The position numbers and the translations under genes are program-made. A stretch of 46,196 nucleotides of DNA, from assembly GCA_004570425.1 (NCBI GenBank), contig SPQJ01000035.1, positions 1 through 46,196 of the forward strand, in the 5' to 3' direction. Numbering within the stretch: the stretch's first letter is position 1; every line of letters starts with the position of its first letter. Shown here in pieces: positions 35,886 to 43,507 of this stretch. A model generated the notes under the pieces. It had not been told where the DNA came from, did no database searches, and saw nothing but the letters and a program-made list of their open reading frames with translations. This DNA comes from Bacillus sp. AZ43 (GTDB lineage: Bacteria; Actinomycetota; Actinomycetes; Mycobacteriales; Geodermatophilaceae).

Positions 35886-37514
35886 GTGACGACCTCCGCG
35901 GCGGCCGGGACGGACACCTTGGTGGCCGATCCCATCCGGAACAGCGTCACCGTGGCCAGCTGGACCCTGGTCAGCCGCCTGACGGGACTCGGGAAGGTCG
36001 CGGTGATCGCCGGCGTCCTGGGCCCCACGTATCTCGGCAACCTGTTCCAGGCGGCGAATCTGCTGCCGAACATCACCTTCGAGCTGCTGACCGGCGCCCT
36101 GTTCACGTCGCTCCTGGTCCCGGCCCTCATCAGGCATGCCGATCTCGGCAGTCGCAGGTCCGTCGAGCGCCTCGCCGGCGGCTTCCTCGGAATGGTGCTC
36201 GTCGCGTTCGTCGTCGTGTCCCTGGCCGTGGGTCTGGCGGCGCCGTGGATCATGCGCTTGCTGTCCATCGGCATCTCCGACGACACGATCGTGCAGGCGC
36301 AGGTCTCGTCGGGAAGCCTCCTGCTGTGGCTGCTCATCCCGCAGGTGATGCTGTATGCCGTGATCGGCTGCGCGTCGGCCGTCCAGAATGCGCACGGGCG
36401 CTTCTCCTTCACCGCAGCCGTGCCGGCGCTGGAGAACGTCGCAATCATCGGGGTCCTGATCGGTTACGCCTTCGCATTCGAGAACGGCACGGACCTGGCG
36501 ACCGCGAGCACCGGACAGATCCTCTGGCTCGGGATCGGCACGACGTCGGCCGTCGCCCTCCACGCGGCCGCTCAGTGGTGGGGCGCCCGGAGAACCGGGG
36601 TCACCCTGATCCCGACCCTGCGGTGGCGTGATCCGGAGGTCCTGCACATCCTGCGGCTGGCCATCCCGTCACTGGGCAACGCCGGCCTGACCGCTGCCCG
36701 CATGGTGGGCATCCTGGTCGTGGCGTCCAGCGTCCCGGGAGGCGTCGTCGCCTTCCAGCTGGCGTACAACTTCTACACGCTGCCCGACGCACTGATCGCC
36801 CGGCCGTTGGCGCAGGCCATGCTCCCCGACCTCGCCCGCGCGCATCTGCGCTCGAACCGTCGAGCGTTCTTCGCACCCCTCATCGAAGCCGGACGCGTCG
36901 CACTGTTCGTGGCGGTCCCGGCGGTCGTGGCCTTCCTCGTCCTGGCCGAACCGATCGCGCGGGCGGTCTCCGGCGGGAACATGGCGACCGACGAGGGAAC
37001 GTCCCTGGTCAGTGGAGCCCTCGCAGGCCTGGCGCTCGGGGCGCTCGCGCAGTGCGGGGTGTTGCTGTGCACCAACGCCTACTACGCGCGCCGCGACGCA
37101 CGCACCCCGCTGGGCGTCGTCGCCGTCCGATCGCTGCTGGCGCTGGTATGGATGGCCTGGTACCTCGCCGCGTCCGACGGCATCTCACTAGTGACACTGG
37201 GCGTCATCATCAGCGTGACCGACGTCGTCGCGGTCGTGATCATGCTGATCCTGCTCGGGTCGGAACGCCCCGGCGGGGTCCGTGCCCTGCCGCTCAGCGC
37301 GGGCAAGGCGCTGATTGCGTCAGCGCTCATGGCCGTCGCGGCCTGGGTCGTCGTCCGTCTGGTCGGTGACTGGGGCGGGTCCGCCCCGGTCGCCCTCCTG
37401 GCCGGAGGATCCCTCGGCCTCGGTATCTATCTCGCGGCCCAATGGGCCATGCGGTCCCCCGAGATCGAACTGCTGCGCCGTCAGCTCGGACGACGTGGCG
37501 AGGTCCCGCTGTGA
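35886..37514 (+). CDS. MurJ/MVIN-family lipid-linked oligosaccharide flippase
   Basis: 542 residues from GTG 35886, preferred because GGAGGAAG lies just upstream; ATG 35835 would give 559 residues. About 14 hydrophobic helices are visible. MurJ-type stretches include SWTLVSRLTGLGKVAVIAG, GNLFQAANLLPNITFELLTG, LFTSLLVPAL, LAYNFYTLPDALIARPLAQA and ALAQCGVLLCTNAYYARRDA. It likely flips the polyprenyl-linked repeat unit across the membrane for this locus. It overlaps the following membrane gene by GTGA. Confidence 0.9.
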   Translation: MTTSAAAGTDTLVADPIRNSVTVASWTLVSRLTGLGKVAVIAGVLGPTYLGNLFQAANLLPNITFELLTGALFTSLLVPALIRHADLGSRRSVERLAGGFLGMVLVAFVVVSLAVGLAAPWIMRLLSIGISDDTIVQAQVSSGSLLLWLLIPQVMLYAVIGCASAVQNAHGRFSFTAAVPALENVAIIGVLIGYAFAFENGTDLATASTGQILWLGIGTTSAVALHAAAQWWGARRTGVTLIPTLRWRDPEVLHILRLAIPSLGNAGLTAARMVGILVVASSVPGGVVAFQLAYNFYTLPDALIARPLAQAMLPDLARAHLRSNRRAFFAPLIEAGRVALFVAVPAVVAFLVLAEPIARAVSGGNMATDEGTSLVSGALAGLALGALAQCGVLLCTNAYYARRDARTPLGVVAVRSLLALVWMAWYLAASDGISLVTLGVIISVTDVVAVVIMLILLGSERPGGVRALPLSAGKALIASALMAVAAWVVVRLVGDWGGSAPVALLAGGSLGLGIYLAAQWAMRSPEIELLRRQLGRRGEVPL

Positions 37515-39025
37515 GCCAGACGAGCCAGCAGGTTCGACCGGCGGTCGCGTCGGTGAACCGGAGGGTACGGCAGGTCTCGGCCTTCTGGTCGGTGTCTCTC
37601 CTGACCGCGGCAGCTGCGGGAATGGCGGTCGGCCTGTCACCGGTCATGGCACTCGCCGGCATCGTGGTGGTCGCGCTGGTGGTGCTCGTGGCACGGCGCC
37701 CGGAGTGGGCCGGCTACGTCTACCTCGGACTGGTCCCGCTCATCGTCGGGCTCCAGCGAGGAACGATCCTCCCGGTGATCCGCCTGAACGAGGCGCTCCT
37801 CGGCGTTCTCTGGCTGGGGCTCCTGCTCGGACCCGTACGGCGGTGGGCCGTGGCCGGATTCCCGCGTCCGCGCTTCGTCGGGCTGGACCTGGCCGTGCTG
37901 GGAATGGCGTTCTTCAGTTCGGTTACGAGCCTGCTCTGGATGTACGTCAGGGCTGTTGAGATCACCGCGGACGACATCCTCTTCGCACTGACGCTGTGGA
38001 AGTACGGGGCCCTGTACGCCCTCTTCCGCGTGAGTCTCCGTTCCGAGCGTCAGGTGCGGACGGGGATCATCACGACCCTGGCGGCGTGTGTCCCGGTGGC
38101 CGTCATCGGGATCCTGCAGGCGATCGGCGTCCCGGCCGTTCTCTCGTTCCTGGTCCCGTTCGCCACTGACGAGGGGCCAGAGGCACTCGCGAACAACCGG
38201 GCCTCCTCCACGATCGGCGCACCGATTCCCTTCGGCGACGTTATGGTCATCGCCCTCTCGCTCAGTCTGGGGTGGCTGATCTGCGTCGCAGTCAGGCGGG
38301 CCCTGGTCGGTACGGCGGCGGCCCTCTTCGGGCTCGGGGCGGTCGCGTCGGGTCAGGTCTCCAGCTGGATCGGTCTGATCGTCGCCGGGCTCACCATCGG
38401 CTGGGCGATCGGCCAGTTGCGCCGCGCCGTCGCCGGTCTCGTCGTGCTGTCGGCCGCGGCGGCGTGGGGGTTGCAGCCGGTCATCACTGCTCGGATCCCG
38501 GCCGGGGAGGGGGTACCGTCGGCGTGGACGGGGGAGGACGGTCGCATCGGCAACCTCTCCACCTTCATCTGGCCGCGCATCGGCGAGGGGCTCAACTGGC
38601 TGCTCGGCGTCCGCACCTCGGCCCGGATCCCGGCGCCGGAGGTCTGGCGGGAGTGGGTCTGGATCGAGAGCGGCTACACGTGGCTGATGTGGAACGGCGG
38701 ACTGCCACTCACCATCGTCTTCGTCCTCTTCCTCGTGGCCGCCGTGCGGACGGCGAGGCGCGTTAGCGTTACGGCTACGCCGGCGTTCCGAGCAGTCGGA
38801 CTGGCAGCGGTGGGAAGCCTGGTGGTGCTGGCGGTCCTGATGGTCGTCGACCCGCACCTCACCATGCGGGGCGCCGCGGATCTGCTCTTCCCGGTGGTCG
38901 CGATGTGCGCCAATTGGCGCGCCGCTGCGCCCGCGGCCTCGGCCTCGGCCCAGGACGAATCGCGCGCAGCAGACGAGGAACTCCCCAAGGGTGCGGGGAT
39001 CGTGGATCGGGTGCGCCCGGCATGA
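37511..39025 (+). CDS. O-antigen polymerase/ligase-like membrane protein (Wzy candidate)
   Basis: 504 residues from GTG 37511, overlapping the flippase stop. There are about 11 hydrophobic helices, a large outer loop (GRIGNLSTFIWPRIGEGLNW, about residues 345-390) and the tail segment WIESGYTWLMWNGGLPLTIV. This matches the architecture of Wzy/WaaL proteins, whose sequences diverge strongly. Placement after Wzz and the flippase supports polymerisation of the repeat unit. Sequence motifs alone do not decide polymerase versus ligase. Confidence 0.75.
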   Translation: MSQTSQQVRPAVASVNRRVRQVSAFWSVSLLTAAAAGMAVGLSPVMALAGIVVVALVVLVARRPEWAGYVYLGLVPLIVGLQRGTILPVIRLNEALLGVLWLGLLLGPVRRWAVAGFPRPRFVGLDLAVLGMAFFSSVTSLLWMYVRAVEITADDILFALTLWKYGALYALFRVSLRSERQVRTGIITTLAACVPVAVIGILQAIGVPAVLSFLVPFATDEGPEALANNRASSTIGAPIPFGDVMVIALSLSLGWLICVAVRRALVGTAAALFGLGAVASGQVSSWIGLIVAGLTIGWAIGQLRRAVAGLVVLSAAAAWGLQPVITARIPAGEGVPSAWTGEDGRIGNLSTFIWPRIGEGLNWLLGVRTSARIPAPEVWREWVWIESGYTWLMWNGGLPLTIVFVLFLVAAVRTARRVSVTATPAFRAVGLAAVGSLVVLAVLMVVDPHLTMRGAADLLFPVVAMCANWRAAAPAASASAQDESRAADEELPKGAGIVDRVRPA

Positions 39026-39086
39026 CCGGGCGGGGAGCACGACGCAGGGGCTGGCGAGGCCTGCCCCTGGACACCAGGAGGTGACC

Positions 39087-39575
39087 ATGTGGCACTGGCA
39101 CCGCCGCGGAGCGGATTGCCGGATGATGCTGGTGTACAACCCCGGTGGTCACCGCAGGGAACTGGAGATGGCCGTCCGGGATCTGGCGCCGAGCGTCGTC
39201 CTCTGTGTCACGTTCCGCCCTCTCCAGGGCATCAGATTCCAGACGGAGCCGGCGTCCCTGAGGACGGTGGGTGTCACCCATCCTCGTCGGCGGGCCGGGC
39301 GCCTCCTGCTCAACGCACTCCAGTCCGTCTTCCACATCGTGGCGTTCCGGCCCTGCGTCATCATCACCAGCGGGGCGGATGCAGCCGTGGCCAGCGTCGT
39401 CCTCGGCAAGATCCTCTTCCGCCGCAGGACTCTCTTCATCGAGAGCGCCGGAACGCTGGGCCCCACCCTCGCGGGCCGCTTATGTCACCGGTTCGCCGAT
39501 CTCATGGTGGTGCAGTGGCCGGAACAGTCCGCCGTCTACCCGGGCTCCAGAAGATTGGACGCACCCCTGCTGTGA
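39087..39575 (+). CDS. Alg14/PssD-like glycosyltransferase membrane partner
   Basis: 162 residues from ATG 39087, with a near-consensus ribosome site AGGAGGTGA. It resembles the Alg14 half of split GT28 enzymes: MMLVYNPGGHRRELEMAVRD (the G-G-H motif), PCVIITSGADAAVASVVLGK and RTLFIESAGTLGPT, ending LMVVQWPEQSAVYPGS. This half binds acceptor lipid and recruits the catalytic partner, encoded next with a 4-nt overlap. Confidence 0.88.
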   Translation: MWHWHRRGADCRMMLVYNPGGHRRELEMAVRDLAPSVVLCVTFRPLQGIRFQTEPASLRTVGVTHPRRRAGRLLLNALQSVFHIVAFRPCVIITSGADAAVASVVLGKILFRRRTLFIESAGTLGPTLAGRLCHRFADLMVVQWPEQSAVYPGSRRLDAPLL

Positions 39576-40084
39576 GCCTCTTCCTGGTGGTCGGCACCAC
39601 GCCCTTCGGCTGGAACGAGCTCGTCCGTGCCGTCGACGACGTAGCTCGTAGCGAGAACCTCTCCGGCTCGGCGCAGATCGGCAATGGAACGTATGAGCCG
39701 ACCGCGTTGAGTCATGAGAGGTTCGTGCCGCACGACGTCATTCTCGAGAACATGCGCTCGGCGGACATCACGGTAATCCACGGCGGCCTCGGCAGCATCG
39801 GCGACGCCCTGCGGAATGCGCGGCGACTGGTGGTTGCGCCGCGGACCCTCGGCATCGGCCGGCACGGACGCCAAGAGGCCCCGAACGACCAATGGCCGGT
39901 CGCACTCCGCCTGGCCGAGGTGTACGGCTTCGACTGTGTTCCGCTGTCGCAGATCGGGTCCGCGATCACGTCTCAGCTGGAGCGCCCGCCGCAGCGGTGG
40001 AGCGTGCCCACCGGGAATGCGACGCACCTCATCGAGGAGTGGCTGGCGGCCGAGGGCCTGCGCATCAACAAGGGCCCGCGCTGA
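39572..40084 (+). CDS. Alg13/PssE-like glycosyltransferase catalytic subunit
   Basis: 170 residues from GTG 39572, within a GTGA overlap with its partner. It is the C-terminal half of a GT28-type enzyme: LFLVVGTTPFGWNELVRAVD, SHERFVPHDVILENMRSAD, VIHGGLGSIGDALRNARRLV (nucleotide-sugar binding H-G-G-x-G) and PNDQWPVALRLAE. Together the pair should add one sugar to the lipid-linked intermediate. Which sugar cannot be read, though GlcNAc or glucuronate are used by relatives. Confidence 0.9.
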   Translation: MSLFLVVGTTPFGWNELVRAVDDVARSENLSGSAQIGNGTYEPTALSHERFVPHDVILENMRSADITVIHGGLGSIGDALRNARRLVVAPRTLGIGRHGRQEAPNDQWPVALRLAEVYGFDCVPLSQIGSAITSQLERPPQRWSVPTGNATHLIEEWLAAEGLRINKGPR

Positions 40085-40146
40085 GCCCTGATGCTCGATC
40101 GTGGGGTCCTCGACCCTGGTCGCGGGGTGCCTGACGAACGCTCGGC

Positions 40147-40159
40147 TAGCATCCAGCGC
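40147..40159 (+). promoter_or_regulatory. Leaderless -10 element for the PRTase gene
   Basis: TAGCAT (40147-40152) lies 7 nt before ATG 40160. It favours that start over ATG 40091 and implies a separate transcript for the PRTase-HAD pair. Confidence 0.42.
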
Positions 40160-40756
40160 ATGATCCGACCGCCGGCGCGCCGGGACCTGTACGGAGAGGG
40201 GTTCGGCACGGTCTGCGGACAACTGGCCGAGGCCGTGCGCGACTACGGGCCAGATCTCGTCGTCGGGATCGAGACCGGCGGTGCGCGTGTGGCGGAGGCC
40301 ATGCTGGCGACCATGGGTGACCCGGCGTACCTCTCGGTTCGCATCCAGCGCCCGGCGACGAAGGTGAAGTCGTCACTGCGCATCGGCCGGCTGGTGAGTC
40401 GGCTCCCGCGGCCGTTGGCGGACGGGCTCCGCTGGGCCGAAGTCGAACTGCGCGAGACGTCACTGAGGAGTCGCCGCCCCTCGGTTGAGTCGACGGCACA
40501 GCAGCTCCTCGGTACGACGGGCCTGCAGCATGCCGCCGAGAAGGCGCAACGGATTCTCGTCGTCGACGACACCATTGATTCCGGGCGCACCCTCCTGACT
40601 GTTCGACGCGCTGTTGAGCTGGCCAGTCCCAGGGCAGAGATCCGCACCGCTGTGCTGGCTTCCACATGGCGACGGCCGCCCGTACGGCCGGACTACTGCC
40701 TCTTCGGCCGGACGCTCCTGCGCATGCCGTGGAGCTTCGATGCCCAGGCGTCTTGA
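40160..40756 (+). CDS. Phosphoribosyltransferase-fold protein
   Basis: 198 residues from ATG 40160. The PRPP-binding loop is clear, ILVVDDTIDSGRTLLTVRRA, and an upstream pyrophosphate-loop region DLVVGIETGGARVAEAML is present. Between them lies a longer than usual basic segment (residues 75-130), so this is not a standard purine or orotate enzyme. It overlaps the HAD gene that follows by 17 nt, so the two act together. A role in salvage, or in making a phosphoribosyl-decorated lipid or sugar, is possible; nothing in the sequence decides. Confidence 0.8.
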   Translation: MIRPPARRDLYGEGFGTVCGQLAEAVRDYGPDLVVGIETGGARVAEAMLATMGDPAYLSVRIQRPATKVKSSLRIGRLVSRLPRPLADGLRWAEVELRETSLRSRRPSVESTAQQLLGTTGLQHAAEKAQRILVVDDTIDSGRTLLTVRRAVELASPRAEIRTAVLASTWRRPPVRPDYCLFGRTLLRMPWSFDAQAS

Positions 40757-41369
40757 CGGTCCGGTCCTCGCCTGCGATCTGGACGAGACCCTGGTGCGGG
40801 TGAACACGTTCCCCTTGTTCGTCCGTTTCACCGGCAGGCAGTTGCTGGCCCAACGTGATTACCCCGCCCTGGTACGCCTCGCCCTGGCGGTGGCCGCACG
40901 TCGCCTCTTCGGTGGGTCGCACGTGCGTTTCAAGGCGGAGGTGCACGCTCTGGGGCGACGGCTCGATGGGGCAGCGGTGGACACCTGGGCGACCGGCGTC
41001 TTCCGTGCGCACGTCAACGCTGACGTGCTGCAACGGGTCGCGGAGTGGCGGGGGCACACGGTCCTGGTGACCGCTGCGCCGAGAATCTATGCCGAGCGGA
41101 TCGGCGCCCTGGCCGATGTCACGCTGGTCCAGGCTAGCGACTTCGGCGATGCGGGATATGACGAGAACGTGCACGCCCGCAAGGCGCGACGTCTGCAGGA
41201 CGTGCTGACGGACCGCCTCGATTGCGCCATCACCGACGACGTACGTCTGGACGGTCCGCTCCTCGAGATGGCGGGCCGACCGCTCGTGGTGGACAGCAAC
41301 GGAACGATCCAGGACCTGGGTGCACCTGGTGGCGGTGCCCGGCCGGAGTCGCCTTCCGCACTGCCGTAG
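40740..41369 (+). CDS. HAD-superfamily phosphatase (phosphoserine-phosphatase-like)
   Basis: 209 residues from ATG 40740, starting inside the PRTase gene. Motif I is ACDLDETLVRVNTFP, motif II HTVLVTAAP, the motif III Lys lies near HARKARRLQDVL, and motif IV is CAITDDVRLDGPLLEMAG. A helical cap follows motif I. It probably removes phosphate from the product of the preceding PRTase-like protein. The tail (last 15 residues) is disordered. Confidence 0.82.
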   Translation: MPRRLDGPVLACDLDETLVRVNTFPLFVRFTGRQLLAQRDYPALVRLALAVAARRLFGGSHVRFKAEVHALGRRLDGAAVDTWATGVFRAHVNADVLQRVAEWRGHTVLVTAAPRIYAERIGALADVTLVQASDFGDAGYDENVHARKARRLQDVLTDRLDCAITDDVRLDGPLLEMAGRPLVVDSNGTIQDLGAPGGGARPESPSALP

Positions 41370-41402
41370 GCGGGGCGGGCCCACCAAACCGGCCCGAGTG
41401 CA

Positions 41403-41720
41403 TCAGCCTGCGTCGGAGTGTGGATACCGTCGCCGGGTTCGGCCGGGTGGTCGGCCGACCGGGGGCCGTGCGGAGGGAAGTCCCGGGATCGTGGGCGGGC
41501 CCGGCGAGGTGAGTGGGTCGAGCGCGCCCTCCGAAGCCCGGGCAGACGCCCCGGCCTCCGGCGCCGGGATGACGGGATGGTCGACGACGAAGTTCGGGGC
41601 GTGGCCGGACCCGGTTCCCGGGCCGTTGCTCTCCGCCATTGCGATGGCCCGGCCGACGAGCGGGGAGACAACCACCGCGAGGAGCACCCATGCCGCTGTT
41701 GCGGCCAAGACCCAGTCCAT
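41403..41720 (-). CDS. Membrane protein of the W-x7-W-x11-GR family with long tail (copy C)
   Basis: 105 residues from ATG 41720, with GAAGAAGG about 9 nt upstream. It reads MDWVLAATAAWVLLA, then PLVGRAIAMAE, so the signature is kept with Glu in the last place. The single helix is followed by a Pro/Ala/Ser-rich tail of about 75 residues, much longer than in copies A and B. It lies tail to tail with the HAD gene, 33 nt apart. Confidence 0.65.
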   Translation of the reverse strand: MDWVLAATAAWVLLAVVVSPLVGRAIAMAESNGPGTGSGHAPNFVVDHPVIPAPEAGASARASEGALDPLTSPGPPTIPGLPSARPPVGRPPGRTRRRYPHSDAG

Positions 41721-42131
41721 TCGGGCGCCCTTCTTCGGTGATGGCGGGACCCGATTCCCGGGCCGGACGTCCATGGCGCACCTTATGTGCCCATGCGCAG
41801 AGTGCATATGCGGGGGAGATATGCACTCTGCAGTCTCTTATGTGCGGTGGCCGCCGCGCACTGCTTGGCGCGACGAGGCTCGGCGGCCGTTGCCACGTAT
41901 GCAAGCGTGACGGAATACGGCCGGAGCGGCCGGGTGACCTCACAAGGAACGTGGTGACACTGTCGGGGTGGACGGACTGACTCCGCCATTAGATGCCGGA
42001 AGCGTTCCATTGCTTTCGTGGCTGAAAGTCGGTCGCGGTGGCCGCTGAGCAGCCATGCGGTGTCGTAGGCTCACCCGCCCCACGTCCGTCCGGTCGGAAG
42101 GAGATCGGAGTCCCCACTCCGAGCATCAGCA
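41721..42131. other. 411-nt intergenic region between copy C and the hydroxyacid oxidase gene
   Basis: It is less GC-rich than its surroundings. It contains a strong hairpin flanked by 9-bp direct repeats (listed separately) and a TAGGCT hexamer near 42066, about 60 nt before the oxidase start. AAGGAG at 42098-42103 is rather far from GTG 42132. No convincing gene was found in either direction. Confidence 0.6.
41782..41845. repeat. 13-bp perfect hairpin flanked by 9-bp direct repeats
   Basis: GCAGAGTGCATAT (41797-41809) and ATATGCACTCTGC (41819-41831) are exact inverted copies around a 9-nt loop, GCGGGGGAG. CTTATGTGC occurs just outside on both sides, at 41782-41790 and 41837-41845. No T-tract follows. 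It could be a divergent operator, an RNA hairpin, or a tiny inserted element with target duplication. Confidence 0.7.
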
Positions 42132-43199
42132 GTGCTTCCAGGACTCGCCCAGAACTACGCCGCCGCCCGCGCTGTGCTGTCCGAGGACGTCTGGGACTAC
42201 TACGAGGCCGGCTCGGGCCAGGAGGTCACGCTCGGCGAGGCCGAGCGGGCATGGCGGTCCTACCGCTTCCGCCCCCGCGTCCTCCGGGACGTCTCGTCCG
42301 TGGACCTGGCCACCGACCTCCTGGGCACACGCGTTTCCTCGCCCTTCGTCGTCGCACCCATGGCGTTCCACGCCCTGGCCAGCACGGACGGGGAGTGCGC
42401 GACCGTCGCCGGGAGCGGTGACGCGGGGGCCCTCTCGGTCGTGTCGACGCGCGCCTCGCGGACCGTGGAGGACATCGCCTCCGCCGCGACGGGTCCGTGG
42501 TGGTTCCAGGCGTACCTCATGCGCGACCGCGGCCTCACCGAGGCGCTCGTGCAGCGGGCTGCTGCCGCCGGCGCCCGTGCGATCGTCCTCACCGTCGACA
42601 CCCCCTACGTCGGACGCAAGAACAAGGTGGTCGGCGTCCGCTTCGCGGTGCCGGAGGACCAGTACCTGATCAATCTCGCCCAGCACCTGCTGCCCGGGGC
42701 GGTCGGACGGGAGTCGGCGGAGCAGGACCCGTCGATGACACCGGAGGTCATCGGCCGGCTGGCCGACATCAGCGGCCTGCCGGTGGTCGTGAAGGGTCTG
42801 CTCCGGGGCGACGAGGCGCAACGGTGCGTCGACGCGGGGGCCGCCGGCGTTGTCGTGTCCAACCATGGCGGCCGCCAGCTCGACCGCGCCGTACCCAGCG
42901 CGCTGGCGCTCCCCGACGTCCTCCAGGCCGTCGGCGGCCGGGTGCCGGTACTCGTCGACGGCGGCATCCGTTCCGGGCTCGACGCGCTGGTGGCTCTGAC
43001 CCTCGGGGCGAGCGCGGTACTGGTCGGCCGGCCGGTGCTGTGGGCTCTGGCCGCGGGCGGGCGCGACGCCGTCGACCGCACTCTCCGGGAACTCACCGAG
43101 GACCTCCGCCATGTGATGGCCGTGGCCGGGGCCGCGAGGGTCGGCGATCTGGATCCCAGCATGGTGATGATCTCGCCCGGGTCGACCGGAGGCCTCTAG
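42132..43199 (+). CDS. FMN-dependent alpha-hydroxyacid oxidase/dehydrogenase
   Basis: 355 residues from GTG 42132. Family members oxidise L-2-hydroxyacids such as lactate or glycolate. Visible features are YYEAGSGQEVTL near residues 24-35, SPFVVAPMAFH (flavin binding), the substrate Tyr in FQAYLMRDR, LTVDTPYVGRKNK, Lys in VVVKGLLRG, the catalytic SNHGGRQLDRA, and VPVLVDGGIRSG with LGASAVLVGRPVLW. The start codon is weakly supported. Its presence inside a polysaccharide locus is unusual; the substrate is not known. Confidence 0.9.
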   Translation: MLPGLAQNYAAARAVLSEDVWDYYEAGSGQEVTLGEAERAWRSYRFRPRVLRDVSSVDLATDLLGTRVSSPFVVAPMAFHALASTDGECATVAGSGDAGALSVVSTRASRTVEDIASAATGPWWFQAYLMRDRGLTEALVQRAAAAGARAIVLTVDTPYVGRKNKVVGVRFAVPEDQYLINLAQHLLPGAVGRESAEQDPSMTPEVIGRLADISGLPVVVKGLLRGDEAQRCVDAGAAGVVVSNHGGRQLDRAVPSALALPDVLQAVGGRVPVLVDGGIRSGLDALVALTLGASAVLVGRPVLWALAAGGRDAVDRTLRELTEDLRHVMAVAGAARVGDLDPSMVMISPGSTGGL

Positions 43200-43213
43200 T
43201 GATACAGATCACA
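43198..43213. promoter_or_regulatory. CRP/GlxR-type binding site
   Basis: AGTGA-TACAGA-TCACA differs from the consensus TGTGA-N6-TCACA in only its first base. It overlaps the stop codon of the hydroxyacid oxidase and is 295 nt upstream of the sugar transferase start, so it could act on that gene. Binding by a cAMP-responsive regulator is inference. Confidence 0.5.
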
Positions 43214-43507
43214 ACGGATGGGAGGGCGGCCGACGGCGGGCCTGTTCGGGCGAACCGGCGTCCTCGTCCGGCCTGACGGCGGAGCGTCGGTCACGCTGAG
43301 TCACCCCTACGCTGCGTAACGGCGGGTCGTTCGTCGGCCACCCTTGCTGGGCGTAGACGTTCCTCACCGCGCTCACCGCGCCGCTCTTCTCGTTGTGTGG
43401 CAAAGGGTTCCGATCACTCAACGTGTCGGTTACGGTCGCCGGGCGGATGAACCGACCGCTCCGCACGTGGTCGGCCTTCGACGACCGACCGACGGGGAGC
43501 CCGATTC
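43200..43507. other. 308-nt intergenic region upstream of the sugar transferase gene
   Basis: Apart from the CRP-like site at its left end it has no supported gene. Short basic peptides in several frames lack ribosome sites. The promoter of the initiating sugar transferase should lie here. A less GC-rich patch around 43384-43430 (TTGTGTGG...) could include it, but no convincing -35/-10 pair was settled on. Confidence 0.5.
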
